Positions 7,353 to 14,235 of a DNA stretch of 16,702 bases are shown in pieces. The DNA is from Ectothiorhodospiraceae bacterium (GTDB lineage Bacteria; Pseudomonadota; Gammaproteobacteria; Thiohalomonadales; Thiohalomonadaceae): positions 1-16,702 of the forward strand of contig SLDE01000226.1 in assembly GCA_007125455.1 (NCBI GenBank), read 5' to 3'. The position numbers and the translations under genes are program-made. Position 1 is the stretch's first letter. Each line of letters starts with the position of its first letter. The notes beneath the pieces were generated by a model that was not told the origin of the DNA, did no database searches, and saw only the letters and a program-made list of their open reading frames with translations.

Positions 7353-8198
7353 TTAGTTGAGCATTCGGGTCTGTTGGCGGTAGCGCTCTGCCAGCATGGC
7401 CTGTCCGGCGTAGCGATCCAGTTGCGGGTAGTGGCGCTCCAGACGGGAGAGGCGCTGAGCCGGGGAGGGGTGTGTGCCGAACAGCAAGGCCAGATCGCTA
7501 TCGGCGGGGTTGAGCGCCCCCAGGGTCTGCAGGACGGCCGGCAGACCGTAGGGGTCGTAGCCGGCGCGGGCGGCGAGGATCACCCCCATGCGATCCGCTT
7601 CGTATTCATCGTCGCGCTCCAGCCCGCGGCTGTAGAGATCACGAAAGCCGTTGCTGATCCGCTCCAGTTGGCGCTGGCGATCCTCGTCCAGTTGGCTAGC
7701 CACTACCATGCTGGCCAGGTCCAGGCGGGCGCTCTGCTGTACCGCCTTGAGGTGGTGCTTTTGGATCACATGGGCGATCTCATGGCCCAGCACACCGGCC
7801 AGCTCTGCCTCGCTCTGCATCAGACGCAACAGCCCGCTGGTGATGAAGACGTGGCCGCCCGGTGCGGCGAAGGCGTTGATCGAGCTGGTCTCGATAACAC
7901 CAAACTTCCACGGCAGATCGGGGCGCTCGCTTTGCTGGGCGATCCACAGGCCAACACGGTTGACGTAGCTCTGTAGCTTTGTATCGCCATGGAGCGGGGC
8001 GGCACCGAGCAGCACGGCGGAGGCTTCTTTACCGATCTCGAGTTCTTGTTTTTGGTCCACCTCACCGAAGGCCTGCTGGCCCACTCGCAGGGTTTCACCC
8101 AGATCGACCTTGCGCAGGCTCTCTTCCAGCACGCAGCCACTGAGCAGGAGGGTGGGTAGCAGGAGTACGGCGCTGTATAGGGTAGCTCGTTTCATCAT
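7353..8198 (-). CDS. M48-family metalloprotease, lipoprotein
   Basis: Zinc metallopeptidase of family M48 (BepA/LoiP/YcaL type), 281 residues, predicted to be anchored as a lipoprotein (signal with lipobox LLSGC, Cys22; the following residues VLEE do not give the Asp+2 inner-membrane signal, so the outer membrane is likely). Catalytic HEIAH is at 139-143, the third ligand is in EYEAD (198-202), and THPSPAQR (242-249) matches the conserved His-Pro segment after the core. FAAPGGHVFITSGLL (110-124) is another M48 signature. It has no TPR tail, so it is closer to LoiP/YcaL than to BepA. Members degrade or quality-control outer-membrane proteins. The ATG overlaps the SH3-protein stop by 4 nt; recG follows after 3 nt. 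A role downstream of the SH3 protein and cyclase is inferred only from this coupling. Confidence 0.93.
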   Translation of the reverse strand: MMKRATLYSAVLLLPTLLLSGCVLEESLRKVDLGETLRVGQQAFGEVDQKQELEIGKEASAVLLGAAPLHGDTKLQSYVNRVGLWIAQQSERPDLPWKFGVIETSSINAFAAPGGHVFITSGLLRLMQSEAELAGVLGHEIAHVIQKHHLKAVQQSARLDLASMVVASQLDEDRQRQLERISNGFRDLYSRGLERDDEYEADRMGVILAARAGYDPYGLPAVLQTLGALNPADSDLALLFGTHPSPAQRLSRLERHYPQLDRYAGQAMLAERYRQQTRMLN

Positions 8199-8719
8199 TT
8201 GTCCTCCCGCAGATAGCTGATCGAACGCCGTTGCAAACGGGCGGCATCGGCAAAGCGTCGTGCGGCATCGCTACTGGCCTGATAATGGGCCAGTCGCTCC
8301 ACCGCGCTGTGGTCGGGGCGGCTCTTGCCCAGGTCGTCGGCATCCAGTCCGCGGATCCCGGTGGCCACGGTGGTGCCGCTACCGGCAGCGCGACCGCTCT
8401 GCAACAGGCGCTGGGCCTGGCTTAGGCCGCTGGCATCCACCGCGCCTCCCTCGCTGGCATCACCCAGACGGATACGGCTCATGTGCAGCCAGCCCTGCTG
8501 GCCCTGCGGGTCGCGCACCTGATACCAGCCGCCACGACGGCTTAACACGGTGACGCTGCTGCGTGCGGCCAGTTCTGCCGTTTGGCGTGCATCGGTAAAC
8601 GGCTCGTCATAGAGGGGGCTGGCCTGCAGCACGGTGGCCAACTGTTGGGCGAAGGCTGGTGTGGTGCACAGCAGGGCGCTCAGCAACAGCAGCAAGGGAA
8701 GACGGGTGCGCCTGGTCAT
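8195..8719 (-). CDS. Exported SH3-domain protein
   Basis: Protein of 174 residues with a cleavable signal peptide (hydrophobic 7-20, PAFA-QQ near 24/25). A bacterial SH3-type domain spans about 26-86: ASPLYDEPFTD, SVTVLSRRGGWYQVRD and GQQGWLHMSRIRL show the usual strand pattern ending in GWLH. The second half, with TTVATGIRGLDADDLGK and FADAARLQRRSISYL, is a conserved-looking tail I cannot assign to a named domain. Bacterial SH3 domains often bind peptidoglycan or partner proteins in the periplasm. It overlaps the cyclase stop by 4 nt and the M48 gene by 4 nt, which suggests the three products are made together in fixed ratio. Confidence 0.85.
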   Translation of the reverse strand: MTRRTRLPLLLLLSALLCTTPAFAQQLATVLQASPLYDEPFTDARQTAELAARSSVTVLSRRGGWYQVRDPQGQQGWLHMSRIRLGDASEGGAVDASGLSQAQRLLQSGRAAGSGTTVATGIRGLDADDLGKSRPDHSAVERLAHYQASSDAARRFADAARLQRRSISYLREDK

Positions 8720-10557
8720 TGGGGCTTTCTCCGTGGCTCGAATAGTTGGACCGGCTGGTCGCGGCCCTTTACCTTATAAGAACCGTGGTCGCTAAAGTCA
8801 AATGCCTCGCCGCAAAGGTTGCGGGTTTCGGCGGATACCAGCACCCGCGCCAGCCCCTTGGTCTGCCCTTCGATGCGGCTGGCCAGGTTCACCGTATCGC
8901 CGATGGCGGTGTAGTCGAGGCGGTTGGCCGAGCCGAGAAAGCCCACTACCGCCGGGCCAGTGTGGATGCCGATACCGATGTCGAAGTTGGCGGCGATCTC
9001 GCCCTGGTCGCGTTTAAACCCCTCCAGCGCCTCGGCCATCGCCAGCGCCGCCGACACCGCATTGCGGGCCTGCTGGGGGTCGTCCACCGGGGCACCCCAA
9101 AAGGCCATAATCGCATCACCGATGAACTTGTCCATGGTCCCGCCGTGTTCGAAGATCACCCCCACCTGGCGGCTAAAGTAGTCGTTCAGCAGGGCGACGA
9201 TCTGCTCGGCGCTGTGCTGTTCCGAGAGGGTGGTAAAGCCGCGTATGTCGGAGAACAGCACGGTTATTTGGCGGCTTTCGCTTTTGAGTGCCAGTGCCGA
9301 TTCCCCCTGGGCTACCAGGGTCTGCACCACGCGCGGATCGAGAAAGCGTCCGAAGATCTGCTCCGAGCGCAGGCGTTGTTGTTTTTGCAGGCGATAGGCG
9401 TAGAGCGCGGCGATGGCGAAGTAGAGCCAGGCAAACAGCAGCGGGCTGAGCAATGGCAGCAGCCAGCCCGCCCGCAATGCCCACAGCCCCGGCCAGAGCA
9501 GTAACGGGCTGAGCAGCAACAGGGCCAGCCCGGAGTGCAGCGGTGAGACACCGCGCCGAAAGGCCTGCCACAGGGGCAGGATCAGCAGTAGCGTCAGCAG
9601 TGGGGCAAACCAGGGTGGTGGGGTGTTTAACTGCTGCCCAAGGCGCAGGTTGTCCACCGCCGTGGCGATGATCTCGGTGGCCGGGTGGATGGTGCTCAGT
9701 GGGGTGTTGCGCAGGTCGTGCAGGGCGGTGGCGCTGGCACCGATGATCACGATCCGATCATGGAACTCATCCGCCGGGCGTTGTGGTTCACGGCGGGAGA
9801 GATCCGCATACAGCGCAGCGTAGGGGACGCGCGGATAACTATTGGCCTCGCCTTGCCAGCGCAGACGCAGGCGGGGCTGATCCGGCACGTGATGGCCCAG
9901 TGCCGCCGCTGCCCTGGCTGCCAGGTTGGGGATGCGCCAGCCACCGACCTCAAAATACAGCGGGTAGTGGCGCCCGATCCCGTCATCGTCCGGGGTAAAG
10001 TTGATCGCCCCCAGCCGCCCCCCCATCGCCAGGGCCAGATAGGGCAGCAGCAGTGGCTGGTGGGCCTCGCGCCGGGCGGGGTCGTGTAGCTCAAAGCCCA
10101 ATAGTTCACCAAACTCATGCAAGGCCAGGCCCAGCTCGGGCTGCTCCGAGTGCAGCATCACATGGGGCATGAAGACCTGTGGCGCGGTGGAGGCCACCGC
10201 CTCCAGCCAGGCATCGTCGTCCGGGCGTAGCAGGTCGGGATCGATGAAGAGGATATCGAACAGCACCGCCTTGGGCTGCTGTGCCAGCAGGTGTTCCAGT
10301 AGCTCGGCGTGGACCGAGCGGGGCCAGGGGTAGCGTCCGTGGGTGGCGGCCAATTGCTCCAGGCTGGCCTCGTCGATATCGACGATCACTACCGTGCCGT
10401 CCGGTTCGATATGCTGCACATGCTGGCGCTGTAGCCGGTCACCAAAGCGCTCCTCCAGCGCCGTGAGCCGCCCGAGCCAGAAAAACTCCAGCAACACCAG
10501 CAACGCCACTGCCAGGGCCAGCAGCAGTTGCGGTTGGCGTTGCCAGAGGCTGGCCAT
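8716..10557 (-). CDS. CHASE2-domain class III adenylate/guanylate cyclase
   Basis: Membrane-bound sensor that should make cAMP or cGMP, 613 residues from the ATG at 10557. Layout: one N-terminal helix (about 11-29), an extracytoplasmic CHASE2 domain (about 40-315, with VVIVDIDEASLEQL and FHDRIVIIGASATAL), three membrane helices (about 317-385), a linker with FGRFLDPRVV, and a class III catalytic domain (about 428-605). Catalytic residues are intact: metal Asp in FSDIRGF (about 437) and GDAIMAF (about 481), Lys in MDKFIGD (about 477), and Asn/Arg in GDTVNLASR (about 557 and 561). The purine-selecting position is Thr (YTAIGD, about 550), the class IIIb pattern, some members of which respond to bicarbonate. 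A TTG one codon upstream is possible, but the ATG overlapping the ridA stop (TGATG) is better. The CHASE2 ligand is unknown. Confidence 0.94.
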   Translation of the reverse strand: MASLWQRQPQLLLALAVALLVLLEFFWLGRLTALEERFGDRLQRQHVQHIEPDGTVVIVDIDEASLEQLAATHGRYPWPRSVHAELLEHLLAQQPKAVLFDILFIDPDLLRPDDDAWLEAVASTAPQVFMPHVMLHSEQPELGLALHEFGELLGFELHDPARREAHQPLLLPYLALAMGGRLGAINFTPDDDGIGRHYPLYFEVGGWRIPNLAARAAAALGHHVPDQPRLRLRWQGEANSYPRVPYAALYADLSRREPQRPADEFHDRIVIIGASATALHDLRNTPLSTIHPATEIIATAVDNLRLGQQLNTPPPWFAPLLTLLLILPLWQAFRRGVSPLHSGLALLLLSPLLLWPGLWALRAGWLLPLLSPLLFAWLYFAIAALYAYRLQKQQRLRSEQIFGRFLDPRVVQTLVAQGESALALKSESRQITVLFSDIRGFTTLSEQHSAEQIVALLNDYFSRQVGVIFEHGGTMDKFIGDAIMAFWGAPVDDPQQARNAVSAALAMAEALEGFKRDQGEIAANFDIGIGIHTGPAVVGFLGSANRLDYTAIGDTVNLASRIEGQTKGLARVLVSAETRNLCGEAFDFSDHGSYKVKGRDQPVQLFEPRRKPQ

Positions 10558-10940
10558 CAATTCAGCTCGAGGATGCCATCCATCTCCACCTGGGCCCCCT
10601 TGGGCAGCGCCGCCACACCGATGGCGGCGCGGGCCGGGTAGGGCTGGCTGAGGTATTCGGCCATGATCTCGTTCACCAGCGGGAAGTGAGAGAGATCGGT
10701 GAGGAAGATGTTCAGCTTGGCCACATCGGCCAGCGAGCCACCGGCGGCCTCGGCCACGGCGGTGAGGTTATCGAACACCTGGCGGATCTGCGCCGCCATA
10801 TCCCCCTCCACCAGCGCCATGGTGGCCGGAACCAGTGGGATCTGCCCGGAGAGGTAGACGGTGCTGCCTACCTTCACGGCCTGGGAATAGGTGCCGATCG
10901 CCTGGGGGGCCTGGTCGGTGTGGATGATTTCGCGGGGCAT
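10557..10940 (-). CDS. ridA: RidA, enamine/imine deaminase
   Basis: Cytoplasmic YjgF/YER057c/UK114-family protein, 127 residues, exactly family length. It hydrolyses reactive 2-aminoacrylate and related enamines released by PLP enzymes, protecting other PLP enzymes. Hallmarks are APQAIGTYSQAVKVG, VYLSGQIPL, VAKLNIFLTDL and ARAAIGVAALPKGAQVEMD, the last containing the conserved catalytic-pocket Arg of RidA. The start ATG follows AAGGAT at good spacing and an extended -10 promoter 34 nt further up. It heads the operon that continues into the cyclase with a 1-nt overlap. No spoT homologue lies next to it in this window. Confidence 0.97.
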   Translation of the reverse strand: MPREIIHTDQAPQAIGTYSQAVKVGSTVYLSGQIPLVPATMALVEGDMAAQIRQVFDNLTAVAEAAGGSLADVAKLNIFLTDLSHFPLVNEIMAEYLSQPYPARAAIGVAALPKGAQVEMDGILELN

Positions 10941-10973
10941 GGATAATCCTTTGTTAGTATGGGTTCGGCACGG

Positions 10974-10982
10974 ATTATAGCA
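10974..10982 (-). promoter_or_regulatory. Extended -10 promoter of ridA operon
   Basis: On the minus strand TGCTATAAT, a perfect TATAAT (10979-10974) preceded by the extended-10 TG dinucleotide. No good -35 box stands 16-18 bp further up, as is usual for extended -10 promoters. The expected leader before the ridA ATG is about 27 nt. Confidence 0.6.
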
Positions 10983-11012
10983 GCGAGCCGCAGGGCGGCG
11001 GTACGGTGAAGA

Positions 11013-11456
11013 TCAGTGGCGTACCAGCAGCACGGGCACCGGGGCGTTGCGCGCCACCCCCTCGGCGACACTGCCCAGCAGCAGACGTTGTACCCCACGG
11101 CGGCCGTGGCTGCCCACCACGATCAGATCCGCCGACCAGTCCTGCGCCTCGGCGGCCACCATCTCGGCGATGGAGGTGGTGGGTTTGTCCAGCTCGACAA
11201 GCTGGGTGCTCACCGTTATTACCTCTTTTGCTGCCATCGTCCGGGATGTTTCCAGCAGTTCCCTCCCCGCCGCTTGCAAGTCCTGTCGTACCATGTCGGT
11301 GTCGAAATAGATCGACTCACGGTTGATCAGGAATGGATCGATCACGGTAATGATGCGTAGCTCGGCCTGTAGTGCACTGGCAAGCCTTGTTGCCTCGTCG
11401 AGCGCCCGTTGGGCGGTGTCACTACCATCTACTGGCACCAGGATGCGCTGATACAT
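11013..11456 (-). CDS. Universal stress protein, UspA family, ATP-binding type
   Basis: Single-domain universal stress protein, 147 residues, cytoplasmic. It opens with MYQRILVPVDGSDTAQRAL and closes with the ATP-binding signature G-2x-G-9x-G-S (GSHGRRGVQRLLLGS, about 118-132) and VPVLLVR, so it belongs to the nucleotide-binding branch of the family. The ATG at 11456 follows AGGAG at 5 nt; an in-frame upstream ATG at 11522 has no such site and would overlap the promoter. The gene has its own promoter framed by an inverted repeat, and lies 68 nt after the CcmI-like gene in the same direction. Members help cells through starvation or stress, but specific targets are rarely known. Confidence 0.94.
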   Translation of the reverse strand: MYQRILVPVDGSDTAQRALDEATRLASALQAELRIITVIDPFLINRESIYFDTDMVRQDLQAAGRELLETSRTMAAKEVITVSTQLVELDKPTTSIAEMVAAEAQDWSADLIVVGSHGRRGVQRLLLGSVAEGVARNAPVPVLLVRH

Positions 11457-11493
11457 GCTCACTCCTAAAGTGGTTTGTTTTGGGTCTTGCTGC

Positions 11494-11512
11494 ACTTTCA
11501 GTATAGGAAAGT
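11494..11512. repeat. Inverted repeat framing the usp -10 box (operator candidate)
   Basis: ACTTTC-AGTATAG-GAAAGT: perfect 6-bp arms with a 7-nt centre that holds the predicted -10 hexamer of the usp gene. A protein bound here would occlude RNA polymerase. It could also be chance, as the arms are short. Confidence 0.4.
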
Positions 11513-11528
11513 CCAGACACAATATCAG
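11500..11528 (-). promoter_or_regulatory. Candidate sigma-70 promoter of the usp gene
   Basis: Minus strand CTGATA (11528-11523) and TATACT (11505-11500) with a 17-bp spacer, 4 of 6 and 5 of 6 matches to consensus. The -35 overlaps the stop codon of the CcmI-like gene. Confidence 0.5.
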
Positions 11529-11929
11529 GGCAGGCGTCGATCGATGGTGATGGCCACGCCGTGGGTCCCTGGCGGGATCACCTCGCTTTGTCCTTCCAGA
11601 TCACCACTTGTCGCCTGGACGCCGCCAGCGGCGCTGATACGCGCAATGACCACCACCTGCGGGTAGCTGGAGAGTCGCGCCATGGGGGCCATCGCCATGC
11701 TGTCGTCCAGTGTGAACTCCAGAGGCAGCTCGGCGACGGTAGTGCGCAGTGCGGCAAGGGGCATGCGCGGGCCGTTAACGGCCCTGGCAAAGAGAAAGAC
11801 GGTGTGCTCAGGTTTGGCTTGTGCGGCCAGTTCCGGCGCGAGGGTGAGCGTGCCGGTAATGGCTTCGTCAGCCTGGGCAGGTAATGTGAAGGCCAGCATG
11901 AGAATAAATGGCAACAGGATACGGGGCAT
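11525..11929 (-). CDS. Small exported protein resembling the CcmI/CycH C-terminal domain
   Basis: Protein of 134 residues with a signal peptide (hydrophobic 4-18, PAQA-DE near 20/21). The mature part resembles the periplasmic C-terminal domain of the cytochrome c maturation protein CcmI (fused into CcmH in E. coli): VFLFARAVNGPRMPLAALR, LEFTLDDSMAMAP, YPQVVVIARISAAG and SGDLEGQSE follow the family pattern closely. The membrane helices and the TPR domain that bind apocytochrome in full CcmI are absent, so it is a standalone domain rather than a working CcmI, and no other ccm genes are nearby. The ATG follows GAGGAG. It could bind an exported protein or assist cytochrome handling; that is inference. 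Confidence 0.78.
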   Translation of the reverse strand: MPRILLPFILMLAFTLPAQADEAITGTLTLAPELAAQAKPEHTVFLFARAVNGPRMPLAALRTTVAELPLEFTLDDSMAMAPMARLSSYPQVVVIARISAAGGVQATSGDLEGQSEVIPPGTHGVAITIDRRLP

Positions 11930-12226
11930 GGTGTCTCCTCAGGTAATACAGCGGTGGATGCCTTGCGGCGCAATGCCAAGTATCGCGCAGATCCTGTCTA
12001 ATGCCTAGTAGAATGCTTGGTCTTTGTGGCGCGCTGCTAATACAGTTTATGACTGCATTGGCCTGCCTTGCGTAAGGTGTGCGCTCTTCTACACTTAGCG
12101 TTAACGGTTCGAACGATCGTAGTACACAGAACCGTTCTGGGAAGTGTGGCACGCCTCCTGTCGATGCGCTGGGATGGCTTAGTGCAACAGGAGTGTGCAT
12201 TCAAGGTGCAGGCAGGAGGTGGCGTT
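11930..12226. other. Divergent intergenic region with an 8-bp inverted repeat
   Basis: 297 bp between the CcmI-like gene (minus) and the DUF4426-like gene (plus), with no convincing gene. It should hold both promoters. The best plus-strand candidate is TTGCGT (12068-12073) with TACACT (12090-12095), 16 bp apart, which is weak. Just downstream AACGGTTC (12103-12110) and GAACCGTT (12129-12136) form a perfect inverted repeat with an 18-nt centre that itself begins with a GTTCGAAC palindrome (12107-12114) and contains CGATCG. A frame running in from 12068 to the DUF4426-like start has no family resemblance. Confidence 0.5.
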
Positions 12227-12688
12227 ATGAAAACAGCATTCGTGGTTATGTGGTTATTGGCCGGTCTTTTTCTTTATCTGCCGAATGCTGTCGCAGACAG
12301 CCCCTTCGTCGCGGACACACCCTATGAGGTGACATTCGGTGACTACACCGTCAATTACAGTGTCTACCCCAGTCGTTTTTTACAGGCCGAGATGGCCAAG
12401 GCACTGAAGATCCGGCAATCCCCCAATCTCGGGGTGATCACCGTTGCGGCCAGACAGATGCAGCTCGATGGTGAGGAACTTCCTGTCAGGGCCGCTGTTC
12501 GGGTGCGCACCCGCAGTATGCTCGGCAGGGTCAGTAGCGCAAGGCTCAGAGAGGTCGAGGATGATGGCCACGTCTACTATCTGGGGAGTTTTTCGATAAC
12601 GCAAAACGAGAGCACCCACTTTGAGATCGAGGTGGTGCCTGAAGGGAGCGAGATCGGTCACAAATTCACCTTCTCACGCCGCTTTTAG
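12227..12688 (+). CDS. DUF4426-family exported protein
   Basis: Protein of 153 residues with a signal peptide (hydrophobic 4-18, AVA-DS near 23/24). The mature part matches the DUF4426 pattern: FGDYTVNYSVYPSRFLQAEM near the start, a GVITVAARQM strand, and HVYYLGSFSITQNESTHFEI near the end. No cysteines and no catalytic motif are visible; the domain looks beta-rich and periplasmic. The function of the family is not known to me. Start chosen at 12227 because AGGAGGT stands 6 nt before it. A frame open further upstream (to 12068) is not supported. It stands alone on its transcript: the next gene has its own promoter. Confidence 0.8.
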   Translation: MKTAFVVMWLLAGLFLYLPNAVADSPFVADTPYEVTFGDYTVNYSVYPSRFLQAEMAKALKIRQSPNLGVITVAARQMQLDGEELPVRAAVRVRTRSMLGRVSSARLREVEDDGHVYYLGSFSITQNESTHFEIEVVPEGSEIGHKFTFSRRF

Positions 12689-12764
12689 GTGCTAGCTGGC
12701 CGCCAGCAACGGGTAGGTGAGCCCTCGGGTGAAGCCCTAATCGCGCCAGTACAGCCCACAACGC

Positions 12765-12793
12765 TTAACGCCGCGGCACACACCCGCTACAAT
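12765..12793 (+). promoter_or_regulatory. Candidate promoter of the haem-binding lipoprotein gene
   Basis: TTAACG (12765-12770) and TACAAT (12788-12793) with a 17-bp spacer, 4 of 6 and 5 of 6 consensus matches, 32 nt before the start codon. Confidence 0.5.
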
Positions 12794-12825
12794 CCCTGCC
12801 ACTAAATTTATTGTGGAGGGTAACC

Positions 12826-14145
12826 ATGCGGGTTGAAAGGCTTTTTTCTGGCAAAGTTCTACTTGGCATCGGTGTGGCGGCGGTGAGCGCAACTGTCTTG
12901 CTAAGTGGTTGCAAGCGTGGCTTTGAGGTGGGGCCGTTGCCGGAGTTGCAGGTGGCGGCGGTGTTCAATGATGAGCAGATCCAGATCCGCTATCGCTATG
13001 AAAATGATGAGCCGAGCTGGTACCACCAGGTGCTGCGCTATGAGGATGGGCGCTGGGTCCGTTACGGTAGTGGTGAGCCAGGCGAAGATCCCTATCGCTT
13101 GTATGAAGATCGTATCTCCATGATGCTGGACGATGGTTCGGTCGAAGGCTTCGATCGTTTTGGTGGTTTCATGACGGTGCATCAGGGGATGCGTTCGCTG
13201 GCCGATCCGATCCCCGCCGAGCAGGTGCGCGCCCATTCCTGGCTGGGGGAGACCCTGGGCCGCAGTGATGTGCGTAAGTTTCTGCCCCAGTCGCGAGACG
13301 TACAGGATCCCAGTGAAGTGAACTGGGACAAGGTGAAGGGGGAGGCCGAACTGGCGCAGATGCGTGCAGATGGGGTATTCCTTGACCTCTGGCAGTGGCG
13401 TGCCCACCGCAGCAATCCGCTGGGCTATGCCGACAACGGCTATGTGCTCGAGTATCGCCATAGCTCCGATGGCCAGGGGATGTTTGTCACCAACTGGGAC
13501 GCGCAGAGCGAGACCCCACGCTGGATGTTTGATCCGGAGCAGGTCGGCCACCACGCCCTGGACTGGGCGCGTCTGACCGCACGGGGTTACAGCCAGGATG
13601 ATGCCTACTTCCTGGCCGAGTCCAACGCCGTGCCCTTCGACCCCAACCACCAGTGGCAAGAGGGGGACGTGATTCCGCAGCGTTTCCTGCGCAGCCCCGA
13701 AGGCAGTCGTGGTGCCATCAAGGCGGATGGGCGTTGGCAGGATGGGGCCTGGGAGGTCACTTTGACACGCAGCCTGGAGGCACCGAACCCCCTGGATAGC
13801 AAGACGCTGCGCCCCGGTGAGGTATACAACGTTTCCTTTGCGGTGCATGAGGCCAGCGGCGCGCGTTGGCACAAGGTTTCACTGCCGCTCACCCTGGGCC
13901 TAGAGGCCAATGCCGACATCGTCGCCCGACGCGTTGACGGCCCGCTGGATGGGGTCGAGCTGGACTGGCATACGGTACGGCTGATCAGCACCAACGCCCA
14001 CGTTGACTGGCAGTGGTTACACAGCGATCACGGTGGCGCGCGCCGACTGGCAGATGAAAACGAACAGACCACGGTGGTCGAGGAGCATGGGCCTGCCGGG
14101 GTGGAGCGACGCCTGCGCTTGATGGATCGACGCATGGACCTTTAA
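12826..14145 (+). CDS. Lipoprotein with ethylbenzene-dehydrogenase-like haem-binding domain
   Basis: Lipoprotein of 439 residues (signal peptide, lipobox LLSGC, Cys29). The body resembles the EB_dh family, the b-haem-binding gamma subunit fold of DMSO-reductase-type enzymes such as ethylbenzene dehydrogenase. Supporting segments are VFNDEQIQIRYRYENDEPSW near the start, LDLWQWRAHRSNPLGYADNG in the middle, and WQDGAWEVTLTRSL with YNVSFAVHEASGARWHKVSL towards the end. There is no CXXCH, and no cysteine besides the lipidated one, so any haem is non-covalent. No molybdenum catalytic subunit or iron-sulfur subunit is nearby; it may be an electron carrier or haem-dependent sensor at the membrane. 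The ATG at 12826 follows GGAGG; a TTG five codons upstream is unlikely. Confidence 0.8.
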   Translation: MRVERLFSGKVLLGIGVAAVSATVLLSGCKRGFEVGPLPELQVAAVFNDEQIQIRYRYENDEPSWYHQVLRYEDGRWVRYGSGEPGEDPYRLYEDRISMMLDDGSVEGFDRFGGFMTVHQGMRSLADPIPAEQVRAHSWLGETLGRSDVRKFLPQSRDVQDPSEVNWDKVKGEAELAQMRADGVFLDLWQWRAHRSNPLGYADNGYVLEYRHSSDGQGMFVTNWDAQSETPRWMFDPEQVGHHALDWARLTARGYSQDDAYFLAESNAVPFDPNHQWQEGDVIPQRFLRSPEGSRGAIKADGRWQDGAWEVTLTRSLEAPNPLDSKTLRPGEVYNVSFAVHEASGARWHKVSLPLTLGLEANADIVARRVDGPLDGVELDWHTVRLISTNAHVDWQWLHSDHGGARRLADENEQTTVVEEHGPAGVERRLRLMDRRMDL

Positions 14146-14171
14146 TCCTGCCCGGTGGGTGGGTGAATGTT

Positions 14172-14180
14172 TGCTATCTT
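14172..14180 (+). promoter_or_regulatory. Candidate extended -10 promoter of the 97-residue protein gene
   Basis: TGCTATCTT: a TATCTT -10 box (14175-14180) with extended TG, and no -35 at the usual distance. It would give a leader of about 50 nt containing the stem-loop at 14188-14208. Confidence 0.35.
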
Positions 14181-14187
14181 TATGGGT

Positions 14188-14208
14188 GGGAGGGACGATT
14201 CTCCTCCC
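14188..14208 (+). repeat. Stem-loop in the leader of the 97-residue protein gene
   Basis: GGGAGG (14188-14193) pairs with CCTCCC (14203-14208) around a 9-nt loop, ending 27 nt before the start codon. There is no T-run, so it is not a terminator; it may protect or regulate the leader. The GGGAGG arm could also mimic a ribosome-binding site. Confidence 0.35.
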
Positions 14209-14235
14209 GCCACGATGCAACGACGAGGAAAAGCG

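Noticed and set aside
8746..9504. Open frame of 252 codons on the plus strand
   Set aside because: Antisense to the cyclase catalytic domain, whose motifs are intact. High GC content keeps opposite frames open.
12901..13872. Open frame of 323 codons on the minus strand
   Set aside because: It is fully antisense to the haem-binding lipoprotein gene, which has a lipobox, Shine-Dalgarno and family motifs; the antisense translation shows no domain pattern.
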